Of a DNA stretch of 64,000 bases, positions 19,134 through 31,184 are shown piece by piece. The position numbers and the translations under genes were made by a program. The stretch is taken from the NCBI RefSeq assembly GCF_002008225.1, contig NZ_MRDH01000018.1, positions 62,001 through 126,000 of the forward strand. Direction: 5' to 3'. Numbering within the stretch: position 1 is the stretch's first letter; each line of letters starts with the position of its first letter. The notes under the pieces are model-generated. The model searched no databases and was not told the origin of the DNA. It saw nothing but the letters and a program-made list of their open reading frames with translations. This DNA comes from Agrobacterium salinitolerans (GTDB lineage Bacteria > Pseudomonadota > Alphaproteobacteria > Rhizobiales > Rhizobiaceae).

Positions 19134-19832
19134 ATGGGCTTTAGCGACTTTATCACATTGTTTTTTCTCGTTGCAGCGGTGCTGATCTTTTTTCAGCTGC
19201 GCAGTGTCCTCGGCCGCCGCACGGGCAATGAGAAGCCGCCATTCGACCCCTATAGCCCGCGAGATGCGGTGAAGGGCCCGGTTGCAGATGATAACAAGGT
19301 CGTGACCTTGCCAAAGCGCAGCGAGGGGGACGACGAAAACCGTTTTGCCGAGGCGGACGCGCTTGCGCCCGTCGATACGCCGCTCAATGCGTCTCTGCGT
19401 GAGGTGATGACCAGGGACCCGTCCTTCGGGCCGAAGGAATTCCTGAACGGCGCCCGCATGGCCTATGAAATGATCGTCATGGGCTTTGCCGATGGCGACC
19501 GCAAGACGCTCAAGAACCTTCTGTCGAAGGAGGTTTTTGACGGTTTCGAGGCGGCCATTTCCGAGAGGGAAGGTCGTGGCGAGGTGGTGAAGTCCACCTT
19601 CGTGGGTATCGAGAAAGCAGATATCACGCAGGCCAGTGTGCGTGATTCCGAAGTGCAGATCACCCTGAGGATCGTCAGCCAGCTGATTTCGGCGACCTAT
19701 GACAAGGATGGCAAGCTGGTGGATGGCGATCCGGATGCGGTTGCGGAGGTGGACGACATCTGGACCTTCTCGCGCGATATCCGCTCGCGCGATCCGAACT
19801 GGAAGCTGATCGCCACCGAATCCGAGCAATGA
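19134..19832 (+). CDS. Tim44/TimA-like membrane-anchored adaptor protein
   Basis: The 232-residue product has one N-terminal membrane segment (FITLFFLVAAVLIFFQL) and a C-terminal Tim44-like domain (about residues 85-230; FLNGARMAYEMIVMGFADGD and FTRDIRSRDPNWKLIAT-type ending seen as FSRDIRSRDPNWKLIATES). Mitochondrial Tim44 recruits Hsp70 to the import channel; the bacterial relatives are membrane-bound adaptors of uncertain partner. Its stop overlaps the mltA start by four bases, so the two are coupled. Confidence 0.85.
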   Translation: MGFSDFITLFFLVAAVLIFFQLRSVLGRRTGNEKPPFDPYSPRDAVKGPVADDNKVVTLPKRSEGDDENRFAEADALAPVDTPLNASLREVMTRDPSFGPKEFLNGARMAYEMIVMGFADGDRKTLKNLLSKEVFDGFEAAISEREGRGEVVKSTFVGIEKADITQASVRDSEVQITLRIVSQLISATYDKDGKLVDGDPDAVAEVDDIWTFSRDIRSRDPNWKLIATESEQ

Positions 19833-20938
19833 CCGCGCCCTTTTCGATCGAAGAAGTTTCTTTCAGCGACCTGCCCGGATGGCGGCAAGACGATCCGGGC
19901 AAGCTTTTTCCGGCGATGGCGACAATCCTGTCGCACCTTCGGATCGCAAAACCCTACAGGACAGGCGCGCTCGGGGTCACGGCGGCGGAACTGGTTTCGC
20001 TTCTGGAAAGCGCAGAGAAAAACCCAATAGACAGCCCGGAGCAGGCGCGCCGGTTTTTCGAAACCAATTGCGTGCCTTTCAGGATTTCTTCGGCTCCGGG
20101 AAAAAGCGGTTTCGTGACCGCTTTTTACGAACCCGAACTAGAAGTGTCATCTGAAGCCGACGACATCTGGCGTTATCCGATTTACCGCCGTCCGCCCGAG
20201 CTGGTGGATATCGACGACGCCAATCGGCCCGCCGGTTTCGATACGTCCTATGCTTTCGGCAGAGCGGATGAAAACGGGATTTCCTATTTTCCCGACCGGC
20301 GGGAGATCGATGAAGGGTATCTGGAGGGCAGGGGCCTTGAGATTGCCTGGGCAAGATCGAAGGTCGACGTGTTTTTCGTCCATGTGCAGGGTGCGGCGCG
20401 TCTGGTGTTTCGCGATGGCGCGGTAAAGCGCATCACCTATGCGGCAAAGGCCGGGCATGCTTTTTCACCGATTGGCCGTCTGCTTATCGATCGCGGGGAA
20501 CTTGATCCGAAAACCGTGTCGATGCAGGCGATCCGCAAATGGCTCGCTGACCATCCCGACAAGGTGGATGGGGTACTATGGCATAACCGCTCCTATATTT
20601 TTTTCCGGGAGGCGGATGTCGCCGGTCAGGATATGGGGCCGATTGCGGCTGCGAAGGTTCCGTTGGTCGCGGGGCGCGCGCTTGCGGTGGACAGGCTCAT
20701 CCACACGTTCGGGCTTCCCTTCTTCATCCATTCACCGTCGCTTACGCATCTCGATGACGGAAAACCTTTTGCGCGGCTGATGCTGGCGCTCGATACGGGT
20801 TCAGCCATTGTCGGCCCGGCCCGTGGCGATATCTTCACTGGCTCCGGTTTCGAAGCAGGAGAGCTTGCCGGTACGGTGCGCAATGAGGCCGACTTTTATA
20901 TACTGATACCGCAGGTGGCTGCGCAGAGGTATCGGTGA
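19829..20938 (+). CDS. mltA: MltA-family murein transglycosylase
   Basis: A 369-residue protein with the MltA domain (GFVTAFYEPELEVS near residue 94) and the C-terminal 3D domain, where ALDTGSAIVGPARGDIFTG holds the aspartates that name the fold. The family cleaves peptidoglycan to 1,6-anhydro-muropeptides. E. coli MltA is a lipoprotein, but here the N-terminus (MTAPFSIEEVSFSDLPGW) shows neither a signal peptide nor a lipobox. The ATG overlaps the preceding stop, leaving little room for an upstream start. Confidence 0.88.
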   Translation: MTAPFSIEEVSFSDLPGWRQDDPGKLFPAMATILSHLRIAKPYRTGALGVTAAELVSLLESAEKNPIDSPEQARRFFETNCVPFRISSAPGKSGFVTAFYEPELEVSSEADDIWRYPIYRRPPELVDIDDANRPAGFDTSYAFGRADENGISYFPDRREIDEGYLEGRGLEIAWARSKVDVFFVHVQGAARLVFRDGAVKRITYAAKAGHAFSPIGRLLIDRGELDPKTVSMQAIRKWLADHPDKVDGVLWHNRSYIFFREADVAGQDMGPIAAAKVPLVAGRALAVDRLIHTFGLPFFIHSPSLTHLDDGKPFARLMLALDTGSAIVGPARGDIFTGSGFEAGELAGTVRNEADFYILIPQVAAQRYR

Positions 20939-21507
20939 TGAAGACCAGTCGCAAGCTCGGCAAGGAAGAGCGCATTCTGTGGGGAAAGGTTGCAAAAACC
21001 ACGCGGCCGATCTCCGGCAGGCTGGAAGATTTGCTGGCTTTCGAGGACATGGAGGAGCCTCTGGTTGAACCCGAGGTTTCCCAGACCGGAAAAAGCAGCT
21101 TTCCGCGCATGCTTGCGGAGCCGGCCGAGCCGCCATCAGCGGCTCCGGATAAAAAGCCGAAAATTCATCAGCCGATGGAAAAACCGGTCAAGCGCAAACT
21201 CACCCGTGGCCGGCTACCGCTGGAAGGGCGGATCGATCTGCACGGTATGTTCCAGAGCGAAGCTCATGCGGTGCTGCTTGATTTTCTGTTGCGCGCGCAT
21301 GAACGCGGTCTGAGGCATGTGCTCGTCATAACGGGCAAGGGCCGTTCCATCGGCAGCGACGGTGCGCTGAAAAGGGCGGTGCCCATGTGGTTTTCCAAGC
21401 CGGAATATCGCCACCTGATTTCATCCTATGAGGATGCATCCGCCAATCACGGCGGCGACGGCGCGCTTTATGTGCGGCTGGCGCGTCGGCGCGGTGAAAA
21501 GTCATGA
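20935..21507 (+). CDS. Smr/MutS2 C-terminal domain protein
   Basis: A 190-residue protein with a charged N-terminal half and a C-terminal Smr domain. The motif IDLHGMFQSEAHAVLLDFL near residue 103 and ITGKGRSIGSDGALKRAVP near 135 are the LDxHG and GKG elements of Smr nucleases, which cut branched or ribosome-stalled nucleic acids. It overlaps mltA upstream and the XRE regulator gene downstream by four bases each. Confidence 0.88.
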   Translation: MMKTSRKLGKEERILWGKVAKTTRPISGRLEDLLAFEDMEEPLVEPEVSQTGKSSFPRMLAEPAEPPSAAPDKKPKIHQPMEKPVKRKLTRGRLPLEGRIDLHGMFQSEAHAVLLDFLLRAHERGLRHVLVITGKGRSIGSDGALKRAVPMWFSKPEYRHLISSYEDASANHGGDGALYVRLARRRGEKS

Positions 21508-21869
21508 CACCTTTTGCGGAGGCCGTGCGGCAGCTTCGCGAGCGCAAGGGCGTGACGCAGAAGGAAATGGCCGCCGCCATCGGCGTGTCGCCCGCCTATC
21601 TTTCGGCGCTGGAGCACGGCAAGCGTGGAAAGCCGAGCTTTGATCTGTTGCAGCGCATTGCCGGATATTTCAACATCATCTGGGACGAGGCGGAGGAATT
21701 GTTCTTTCTGGCCGGCTCGTCCGACCCGAAAGTGGTTATCGACACCATCGGCCTGCCGCCGCAATATACGGCTTTCGCCAACCGGCTGGCACGGGATATT
21801 CGCAAGCTGCCGCCGAGTGTGGTAGAGGAACTGTCAGCCGTGCTGCAAAAAAGCCGTTCTTGCGATTGA
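21504..21869 (+). CDS. XRE-family helix-turn-helix transcriptional regulator
   Basis: A 121-residue protein. The helix-turn-helix covers residues 4-60, with VTQKEMAAAIGVSPAYLSAL as the recognition region. The C-terminal half (EELFFLAGSSDPKVVIDTIG) has no catalytic or ligand domain that I recognise. Target genes are unknown. It is the last gene of the Tim44-mltA-Smr run before the gyrB promoter region. Confidence 0.87.
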   Translation: MTPFAEAVRQLRERKGVTQKEMAAAIGVSPAYLSALEHGKRGKPSFDLLQRIAGYFNIIWDEAEELFFLAGSSDPKVVIDTIGLPPQYTAFANRLARDIRKLPPSVVEELSAVLQKSRSCD

Positions 21870-21916
21870 AACCCCTCTATCCCCTGCTTTATGCAGCATC
21901 CTGAAGCATGCGGCCT

Positions 21917-21944
21917 TTGGGATTGGGTGTAGAATTTCTATAGT
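21917..21944 (+). promoter_or_regulatory. Candidate gyrB promoter
   Basis: TTGGGA and TATAGT are separated by 16 bases and lie about 80 bases before the gyrB start codon, in the 157-base gap after the XRE regulator gene. The -10 element is close to consensus. No further support than sequence match. Confidence 0.42.
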
Positions 21945-21960
21945 CGCATGTCGGATTTGA

Positions 21961-24462
<2,502 letters not shown>

Positions 24463-24484
24463 TCCTGTGGAGCGTTTCGCGGAA

Positions 24485-24500
24485 CGATTCACGTGAAACG
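24485..24500. other. parS-like site 4 (13/16, after gyrB)
   Basis: CGATTCACGTGAAACG keeps the GATTCACGTGAAAC core with three mismatches to the 16-bp consensus. It lies in the short gyrB-nitroreductase gap just before the terminator. Confidence 0.65.
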
Positions 24501-24510
24501 AAACTTTAAC

Positions 24511-24544
24511 AAAAGGCCCGGCGGTCAATTCCGCCGGGCCTTTT
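24511..24544. terminator. Bidirectional terminator between gyrB and nitroreductase
   Basis: A 14-bp perfect stem (AAAAGGCCCGGCGG / CCGCCGGGCCTTTT) with a six-base TCAATT loop. It serves the convergent gyrB and nitroreductase genes. Confidence 0.9.
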
Positions 24545-24559
24545 GTCGTTCTGAGAACA

Positions 24560-25162
24560 TCAATCAACCTTGCCGGTGAAGCGACCTTCGAAGGCCACAT
24601 CCGAAAGGGGCAAACGCTTGCTCGGCACTTCCCGCTCCGCTAGATCATCAGGGAGAACGGACTTGTCGGTCAGCGTGCCGATGGCGACCGCGGCCTCAAC
24701 CTTGTAGCCTTCCGGAATGTTCAGTTTTTCAACGATTTTATCCTTCAATATGCCACCCATGCCGTGCGCGTGGTAACCGAGCAGATGTGCCTGCATGGCA
24801 AGCGAAAACCAGGCGGCACCCGCATCAAAGGAATGGGTAGCGGATGGCTTTTTCTCGCCTTCACGCGAGATGTTGTGGTCGCGGGAAGTGACGAAGAGCA
24901 GCACGGAGGCATTTTTTGCCCAGCGCTGGTTTCCCTCCATCAGCAGTTCCACGAAGAGCAGCCAGTCTTCGCTATCCTTGTGCGCATAGACAAACCGCCA
25001 TGGCTGATAGTTGGAGGCAGACGGCGCCCAGTGCGCGGCATCCAGAATGGTCATCAGATGCTCTTGCGGCATGGCGTGGCCATCGAAGGCGCGTGGAGAC
25101 CAGCGATCGAGGAAGAGGGGATCGACGGGATATTCTGATTGCCGGGAATTACTGTTCGTCAC
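24560..25162 (-). CDS. Nitroreductase family protein
   Basis: A 200-residue FMN-dependent nitroreductase-fold protein. The N-terminal RWSPRAFDGHAMPQEHLMTI (family RRS.R.F-type motif) and HWAPSASNYQPWRFVYA bind FMN, and the C-terminal GYKVEAAVAIGTL is typical. Substrates could be nitroaromatics, quinones or flavins and cannot be assigned. The start is a GTG with AAGGA nine bases upstream. It is divergent from the FAA hydrolase gene. Confidence 0.85.
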   Translation of the reverse strand: MTNSNSRQSEYPVDPLFLDRWSPRAFDGHAMPQEHLMTILDAAHWAPSASNYQPWRFVYAHKDSEDWLLFVELLMEGNQRWAKNASVLLFVTSRDHNISREGEKKPSATHSFDAGAAWFSLAMQAHLLGYHAHGMGGILKDKIVEKLNIPEGYKVEAAVAIGTLTDKSVLPDDLAEREVPSKRLPLSDVAFEGRFTGKVD

Positions 25163-25290
25163 GAGCCATGTCCTTATGATTGAAGGGAAGGAAAAGGTAT
25201 TTTTCGAAACTTGGCTCAGTCAAGGGGTGACAAGTATGAATGCATCGTTCATATGTGCATCACCTTGTCTGACAACCGGGAGAGAGTTCC

Positions 25291-26133
25291 ATGAAATTGA
25301 TGCGTGTTGGCCAGCCCGGCCAGGAAAAACCAGCCATTCTCGACGCGGAAGGAAAAGTCCGCGATCTGTCCGCCCATGTCAAAGACATTGGCGGCGATGC
25401 CATTTCTCCAGAGGGTCTCAAGAAGATCGCCGCGATCGACCTCGGCACACTTCCGGTGCTGAACGAAGAGCGCATCGGCGCCTGCGTTGCCGGAACGGGA
25501 AAATTCATCTGCATCGGCCTCAATTTCTCCGACCACGCCGCCGAAACAGGTGCGACCGTACCGCCGGAACCGGTCATTTTCATGAAGGCGACCTCGGCCA
25601 TTGTCGGTCCGAACGATAACGTCACCATTCCGCGCGGTTCTGAGAAGACCGACTGGGAAGTCGAGCTTGGCGTCGTCATCGGCAAGACCGCGAAATATGT
25701 CTCGGAAGCCGATGCTCTCGACTATGTCGCCGGTTATTGCGTTTCGCACGATGTTTCCGAGCGCGCCTTCCAGACGGAGCGTGCCGGTCAGTGGACCAAG
25801 GGTAAGTCCTGCGACACTTTCGGCCCCATCGGCCCATGGCTGGTGACGAAGGACGAAATCACCGATCCGCAGAACCTCGGCATGTGGCTGAAAGTGAACG
25901 GCCAGACCATGCAGGATGGCTCCAGCAAAACCATGGTTTACGGCGTTGCCCACGTTGTCTCCTATCTCAGCCAGTTCATGTCGCTGCATCCCGGCGATGT
26001 CATTTCCACCGGCACCCCCCCCGGCGTCGGCATGGGCCTGAAGCCGCCGCGTTACCTGAAGGCTGGTGACGTCGTGGAACTCGGTATCGAGGGCCTCGGT
26101 TCCCAGAAGCAGACTTTCGTCGCCGATATCTGA
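25291..26133 (+). CDS. Fumarylacetoacetate hydrolase family protein
   Basis: A 280-residue member of the FAH superfamily. GLNFSDHAAETGATVPPEPVIFMK near residue 72 and DWEVELGVVIGKTAKYVS near 118 hold the metal-binding acidic residues, and DVISTGTPPGVGMGLKPPRYL near 233 is the usual C-terminal signature. Related enzymes include ureidoglycolate lyase and 2-hydroxyhepta-diene-dioate isomerase; the substrate is not determined. The ATG follows GGGAGAGAG. A terminator with a GAAA tetraloop follows, so it is probably a single-gene transcript. Confidence 0.87.
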   Translation: MKLMRVGQPGQEKPAILDAEGKVRDLSAHVKDIGGDAISPEGLKKIAAIDLGTLPVLNEERIGACVAGTGKFICIGLNFSDHAAETGATVPPEPVIFMKATSAIVGPNDNVTIPRGSEKTDWEVELGVVIGKTAKYVSEADALDYVAGYCVSHDVSERAFQTERAGQWTKGKSCDTFGPIGPWLVTKDEITDPQNLGMWLKVNGQTMQDGSSKTMVYGVAHVVSYLSQFMSLHPGDVISTGTPPGVGMGLKPPRYLKAGDVVELGIEGLGSQKQTFVADI

Positions 26134-26158
26134 TCGCTACGGCGTTCAACGGAAAGTG

Positions 26159-26192
26159 AGGCGCTGGCGGGAAACCGCCGGCGCCTTAAATT
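26159..26192 (+). terminator. Terminator after the FAA hydrolase gene
   Basis: A 12-bp stem with one G-U pair (AGGCGCTGGCGG / CCGCCGGCGCCT) closed by a GAAA tetraloop and followed by TAAATTTT. Confidence 0.8.
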
Positions 26193-26257
26193 TTGTGCAC
26201 CTGCGAAAAGCTGCTATGGTTGAAAAAAAGAGCGTGATCGCGAGGGAGGCGTCATCA

Positions 26258-27490
26258 GTGTTCTACCACCTCTATGAAATGAACCATGCAGCCATGGCGC
26301 CGCTGCGCGCCGGTGCCGATATGATGCGCCAGGCCTGCAACAATCCTATGAACCCGCTTTCCAGCACGGCTTTCGGAAGAAGCCTCGATGCTGGCTTCGA
26401 GGTTTTCGAACGCCTGACGCGCCGTTATGTCAAACCGGAATTCGGACTTGCCACGACTATTGTCGACGGTGAGACCGTCGCCGTTGCCGAAGAGACCGTC
26501 TGGTCGCGTCCGTTCTGCAATCTCGTTCATTTCAAAAAAGAGGTCGATCCTGCCCGCCGGCCCGAGCCGAAGGTGCTGCTGGTTGCGCCGATGTCCGGCC
26601 ATTATGCCACATTGCTGCGCGGCACCGTGGAGGCCTTGCTGCCTTCGGCAGATATTTACATTACCGATTGGATCGATGCCCGCATGGTGCCGGTGAGTGA
26701 TGGGACCTTCGATCTTGACGATTACATCAGTTATGTCATCGACATGCTGCGCGAGATTGGTCCAGGCGCGCATGTGGTCGCCGTCTGTCAACCGTCCGTG
26801 CCTGTTCTGGCCGCCGTTTCGCTTATGGAGGCCGATGGCGATAAATTTGCACCGGCATCCATGACGCTGATGGGCGGTCCTATCGATACGCGCATCAATC
26901 CCACAGCCGTCAATGGTCTGGCCACGGCGAAGCCAATCGAATGGTTCCGCGATAATGTCGTCATGCAGGTGCCGTGGCCCCAGCCCGCCTTCGGCCGCAA
27001 TGTCTATCCCGGCTTTCTGCAACTCTCCGGTTTCATGTCGATGAACCTCGACAAGCACATGACGGCGCATAAGGATTTTTACCTCAACCTGATCAAGAAT
27101 GACGGCGATTCCGCCGAAAAACACCGCGAATTTTACGATGAATATCTGGCCGTCATGGACCTGACGGCGGAATTCTATCTGCAGACGGTGGAAACCGTCT
27201 TCATCGACCATGCGCTTCCGAAGGGGAACATGCGGCATCGGGGTAGGGCGGTCGATCCCGCTGCTATTCGCAAAGTCGCATTGTTCACCGTCGAAGGGGA
27301 GAATGACGATATTTCCGGCGCTGGCCAGACGAAGGCGGCCCATGATCTCTGCCGTAACATCCCTGAAGATAAACGCGCACACTACATGCAACCGGATGTA
27401 GGGCATTACGGCGTCTTCAACGGTTCGCGCTTCCGCAAGGAAATAGTGCCGCGCATGCTGGATTTCATTGGCAAACACCAGACAGCCTAA
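26258..27490 (+). CDS. phaZ: Intracellular polyhydroxybutyrate depolymerase (PhaZ type)
   Basis: About 410 residues. The N-terminus MFYHLYEMNHAAMAPLRAG is the hallmark of intracellular PHB depolymerases, and the central alpha/beta-hydrolase region includes VVAVCQPSVPVLAAVSLM near residue 172, where a cysteine occupies the nucleophile position (CQPS), as in this family. These enzymes mobilise stored PHB to 3-hydroxybutyrate. I placed the start at GTG 26258 because GGGAGG lies eight bases upstream and family similarity begins there; an ATG at 26216 is in frame but has a worse site. Confidence 0.86.
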   Translation: MFYHLYEMNHAAMAPLRAGADMMRQACNNPMNPLSSTAFGRSLDAGFEVFERLTRRYVKPEFGLATTIVDGETVAVAEETVWSRPFCNLVHFKKEVDPARRPEPKVLLVAPMSGHYATLLRGTVEALLPSADIYITDWIDARMVPVSDGTFDLDDYISYVIDMLREIGPGAHVVAVCQPSVPVLAAVSLMEADGDKFAPASMTLMGGPIDTRINPTAVNGLATAKPIEWFRDNVVMQVPWPQPAFGRNVYPGFLQLSGFMSMNLDKHMTAHKDFYLNLIKNDGDSAEKHREFYDEYLAVMDLTAEFYLQTVETVFIDHALPKGNMRHRGRAVDPAAIRKVALFTVEGENDDISGAGQTKAAHDLCRNIPEDKRAHYMQPDVGHYGVFNGSRFRKEIVPRMLDFIGKHQTA

Positions 27491-27558
27491 GGCAAAACGG
27501 CAGGTGACGCCGCGCATTTGCGTGGCCAAGGGATGGACGAATCGGTTATGAAGGCTTC

Positions 27559-28326
27559 ATGTTTTCGCTCCTCAGAAAGTCCCTGAAGTCGCCGGCGCCA
27601 AAGAAGATCGTGCCGAGCCAGCGCACCGTCGCGGTTGCGGGCCGGCAGGTGCCGATCACGGTCAGGGAAAACCCGCGGGCCACGCGCATCACCTTGCGCA
27701 TCGAGCCGGGCGGCCGGGCGCTGAAGCTGACGATCCCGATGGGCCTGCATCACCGTCAGGTCGACGATTTTCTCGAAAGGCATCAGGGCTGGCTGGAGGG
27801 CAAGCTTCAGAAGTTCAGCCCTGATGACGGTCTGCGTCCCGGCGCGACCATCGATATCAGAGGCATCTCCCATCGCATCGAACACACCGGCAGTCTGAGG
27901 GGCCTGACCCACGGCGCGAAAGACGCTGATGGTGCGGCTGTTCTGAAAGTCAGCGGCGCGCCCGAGCATCTGAGACGGCGGATCGCGACTTTCCTGAAAA
28001 AGGAAGCAAAGGCTGATTTGGAACGGTTGGTTGCCATTCACGCCCGCGCCGCCGGCAGGCCGGTGCGATCCATCAGCATGAAGGATACACGCAGCCGCTG
28101 GGGCTCCTGTTCCCATGATGGAAACTTGAGTTTCTCCTGGCGCATCGTCATGGCCCCGGAAAGCGTCATCGATTATCTCGCAGCCCATGAGGTCGCGCAT
28201 CTGAGCGAAATGAACCATGGCCCGAAATTCTGGGCGCTGTGCGAAAAGCTCTGCCCCCACACCAATGAAGCCAAGGACTGGCTGAAACGCCATGGCTCCC
28301 GACTTCACGCCATCGATTTCGATTGA
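27559..28326 (+). CDS. YgjP-like (DUF45) zinc metallopeptidase
   Basis: A 255-residue protein with the C-terminal SprT/YgjP-type metallopeptidase domain: SMKDTRSRWGSCSHDGNLSF near residue 175 and the zinc motif HEVAHLSEMNHGPKFW near 213 (HExxH plus downstream His). The N-terminal region has an Arg-rich stretch. The physiological substrate is not known. It is on its own between phaZ and the trp genes, with a parS-like site just downstream. Confidence 0.85.
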   Translation: MFSLLRKSLKSPAPKKIVPSQRTVAVAGRQVPITVRENPRATRITLRIEPGGRALKLTIPMGLHHRQVDDFLERHQGWLEGKLQKFSPDDGLRPGATIDIRGISHRIEHTGSLRGLTHGAKDADGAAVLKVSGAPEHLRRRIATFLKKEAKADLERLVAIHARAAGRPVRSISMKDTRSRWGSCSHDGNLSFSWRIVMAPESVIDYLAAHEVAHLSEMNHGPKFWALCEKLCPHTNEAKDWLKRHGSRLHAIDFD

Positions 28327-28350
28327 AACTGGCGGCGGGCATCGCCATCT

Positions 28351-28366
28351 GGATTCACGTGAAACA
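28351..28366. other. parS-like site 5 (14/16, upstream of trpF)
   Basis: GGATTCACGTGAAACA differs from the parS consensus at positions 1 and 3. It lies 14 kb right of the origin, between the YgjP-like gene and trpF. Confidence 0.78.
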
Positions 28367-28428
28367 TTCCATCAAAAAGGGATGCGATTTGGCTCGACTC
28401 TTGTCGCATTTCATGTCAGGTCGCGGGT

Positions 28429-29091
28429 ATGAAACCGGATATCAAGATTTGCGGATTGAAGACACCGGAAACGCTGGAGCGCGCCATCAGGCGCGGTGCG
28501 TCCCATGTCGGTTTTATTTTCTTTGAAAAAAGCCCGCGCTACATTGAGCCGGATCTTGCCGGCAGGCTGGCCGAAGCCGCCCGTGGCGCCGCCAAGGTGG
28601 TTGCCGTCACCGTCGATGCCGACAATGATTATCTCGATGAAATTATTGATCTCGTAAGGCCGGACATTCTGCAACTGCATGGCAGCGAAAGCCCGGAGCG
28701 GCTGCTGAACATCAAGGCGCTTTACGGTCTGCCTGTCATGAAGGCGATTTCCATTCGCGATGCCGGTGATCTCGCCAAAATCGAGCCTTATATTGGCATT
28801 GCCGACCGTTTCCTGCTGGATGCCAAGGCGCCTGCCGGTTCCGACTTGCCGGGTGGAAACGGCATCTCGTTTGACTGGACGATTCTGCGCTCACTTGACG
28901 AAAGTGTAGATTACATGCTTTCCGGTGGGCTGAATAAGGACAATGTCGCCGAGGCTCTGGCGGAAACCAAGGCAGGCGGACTAGATTTGTCGTCCGGCGT
29001 CGAAAGCGCGCCGGGCGTCAAGGATTTGTCCATGATAGATGCGTTTTTTGATGTGGTGAATGATTGGTCGAAAGGCCCAAAGGGAGCTTGA
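28429..29091 (+). CDS. trpF: Phosphoribosylanthranilate isomerase
   Basis: A 220-residue TIM-barrel enzyme of tryptophan synthesis. [16 protein letters not shown] at the N-terminus contains the catalytic cysteine, [12 protein letters not shown] follows, and [14 protein letters not shown] near residue 185 holds the catalytic aspartate and phosphate-binding loop. It starts the trpF-trpB-trpA-accD-folC block; trpB begins one base after its stop. Confidence 0.96.
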   Translation: MKPDIKICGLKTPETLERAIRRGASHVGFIFFEKSPRYIEPDLAGRLAEAARGAAKVVAVTVDADNDYLDEIIDLVRPDILQLHGSESPERLLNIKALYGLPVMKAISIRDAGDLAKIEPYIGIADRFLLDAKAPAGSDLPGGNGISFDWTILRSLDESVDYMLSGGLNKDNVAEALAETKAGGLDLSSGVESAPGVKDLSMIDAFFDVVNDWSKGPKGA

Positions 29092-29092
29092 A

Positions 29093-30313
29093 GTGAACGA
29101 CGCGCCAACACCCAATTCTTTTCGCGCTGGTCCTGATGAGGACGGACGTTTTGGCATTTACGGAGGTCGCTTCGTTGCCGAAACGCTGATGCCGCTCATT
29201 CTGGATTTGCAGGCGGAATGGGATAAGGCCAAGACCGATCCCGCGTTTCAGGCGGAACTCAAGCATCTTGGCGCGCACTATACCGGCCGCCCGAGCCCGC
29301 TTTATTTTGCGGAGCGCCTGACGGCGGAACTTGGCGGCGCGAAGATTTATTTCAAGCGCGAAGAGCTGAACCACACGGGTTCGCACAAGATCAATAATTG
29401 CCTCGGCCAGATTCTGCTTGCCAAGCGCATGGGCAAGACCCGCATCATTGCCGAAACCGGTGCCGGCCAGCACGGCGTTGCCTCGGCAACCGTTGCGGCG
29501 CGCTTCGGCCTGCCTTGCGTCGTTTACATGGGCGCGACCGATGTCGCCCGTCAGGCCCCGAATGTGTTCCGCATGAAGCTTCTGGGTGCCGAGGTGAAGC
29601 CGGTCACGGCCGGTCATGGCACGCTCAAGGACGCCATGAACGAGGCCCTGCGCGACTGGGTCACCAATGTCGAGGATACCTATTACCTGATCGGCACCGC
29701 GGCCGGCCCGCATCCCTATCCGGAAATGGTCCGTGATTTCCAGGCGGTTATCGGCGAGGAAGCCAAGGCACAGATGCTGGAGGCGGAAGGTCGCCTGCCG
29801 GATATGGTTATCGCGGCTGTCGGCGGCGGCTCGAACGCCATCGGCATCTTCCATCCTTTCCTCGATGACAAAAGCGTGCGCATCGTCGGCGTCGAAGCTG
29901 GCGGCAAAGGCCTGTCGGGCGAAGAACACTGTGCCTCGATCACGGCCGGCTCCCCCGGCGTGCTGCATGGCAACCGCACCTATCTGCTGCAGGATGAGGA
30001 TGGCCAGATCAAGGAAGGCCATTCCATTTCCGCCGGCCTCGATTATCCCGGCATCGGCCCCGAGCACTCCTGGTTGAGTGATATCGGCCGCGTGGAATAT
30101 GTGCCGATCATGGACCATGAGGCGCTGGACGCCTTCCAGATGCTGACCCGCCTTGAAGGTATCATCCCGGCTCTCGAGCCGAGCCATGCCTTGGCCGAGG
30201 TCATCAAGCGCGCGCCGAAGATGGGGAAGGATGAGATCATCCTGATGAACCTCTCCGGTCGCGGCGACAAGGATGTCCACACCGTCAGCAAGTTCCTTGG
30301 AATGGATGTATAA
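29093..30313 (+). CDS. trpB: Tryptophan synthase beta chain
   Basis: A 406-residue PLP enzyme that joins indole and serine. The PLP lysine lies in [18 protein letters not shown] near residue 95, [14 protein letters not shown] near 122 carries the catalytic glutamate region, and [10 protein letters not shown] near 243 binds the cofactor phosphate. The start is GTG at 29093, with GGGAG upstream in the end of trpF. trpA follows after four bases. Confidence 0.97.
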   Translation: MNDAPTPNSFRAGPDEDGRFGIYGGRFVAETLMPLILDLQAEWDKAKTDPAFQAELKHLGAHYTGRPSPLYFAERLTAELGGAKIYFKREELNHTGSHKINNCLGQILLAKRMGKTRIIAETGAGQHGVASATVAARFGLPCVVYMGATDVARQAPNVFRMKLLGAEVKPVTAGHGTLKDAMNEALRDWVTNVEDTYYLIGTAAGPHPYPEMVRDFQAVIGEEAKAQMLEAEGRLPDMVIAAVGGGSNAIGIFHPFLDDKSVRIVGVEAGGKGLSGEEHCASITAGSPGVLHGNRTYLLQDEDGQIKEGHSISAGLDYPGIGPEHSWLSDIGRVEYVPIMDHEALDAFQMLTRLEGIIPALEPSHALAEVIKRAPKMGKDEIILMNLSGRGDKDVHTVSKFLGMDV

Positions 30314-30317
30314 GATC

Positions 30318-31157
30318 ATGACTGCACGTATGGACAAGCGCTTTGCCGATCTGCGCGCTGAAAACCGCCCGGCTCTGATTACCTATTTCATGGGCGGCGA
30401 CCCGGATTTCGAAACCTCGCTCGGCATCATGAAGGCGCTGCCGGAAGCGGGCGCTGACGTCATCGAACTCGGCATGCCCTTTTCCGACCCGATGGCGGAT
30501 GGCCCGGCCATTCAGCTGGCCGGCCAGCGCGCGCTGAAGGGCGGACAGACGCTGAAAACCACACTCGATCTCGCCCGCGAATTCCGCAGGCAAGACGATG
30601 CAACGCCGATCGTGATGATGGGATACTATAATCCGATCTATATCTACGGCGTTGAAAAGTTCCTGGACGACGCGCTGGCGGCCGGTATCGACGGCCTGAT
30701 CGTGGTCGACCTGCCGCCGGAAATGGACGATGAACTCTGCATTCCCGCACTTGCGCGCGGCATCAATTTCATCCGTCTGGCGACGCCGACCACGGATGGC
30801 AAGCGCCTGCCTGCCGTCCTTAAAAATACCTCAGGTTTCGTCTATTATGTCTCGATGAACGGTATCACCGGTTCAGCACTTCCCGATCCCTCGTTGATCT
30901 CGGGCGCTGTCGGTCGTATCAAGGCGCATACGGAACTGCCGGTTTGTGTCGGGTTTGGTGTCAAGACGGCCGATCATGCGAAAGCAATCGGCGCCGTGGC
31001 AGATGGCGTGGTGGTGGGTTCCGCCATCGTCAACCAGATTGCGGGCAGCCTGACCAAGGACGGGCAGGCGACCGCCGACACCGTGCCGGCCGTTACGACG
31101 CTGGTAAAAGGACTTTCAACGGGCGTGCGTGCATCGCGCCTTGCCGCTGCGGAATAA
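30318..31157 (+). CDS. trpA: Tryptophan synthase alpha chain
   Basis: A 279-residue TIM barrel that releases indole from indole-3-glycerol phosphate. The catalytic acids are in [19 protein letters not shown] (Glu near residue 50, Asp near 61), and [15 protein letters not shown] near 211 is the phosphate-binding end. The start ATG is five bases after the trpB stop, fitting the alpha-beta complex of the two products. Confidence 0.97.
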   Translation: MTARMDKRFADLRAENRPALITYFMGGDPDFETSLGIMKALPEAGADVIELGMPFSDPMADGPAIQLAGQRALKGGQTLKTTLDLAREFRRQDDATPIVMMGYYNPIYIYGVEKFLDDALAAGIDGLIVVDLPPEMDDELCIPALARGINFIRLATPTTDGKRLPAVLKNTSGFVYYVSMNGITGSALPDPSLISGAVGRIKAHTELPVCVGFGVKTADHAKAIGAVADGVVVGSAIVNQIAGSLTKDGQATADTVPAVTTLVKGLSTGVRASRLAAAE

Positions 31158-31184
31158 GCGCGCGGCCCAGTCAGGAGTAGACAG

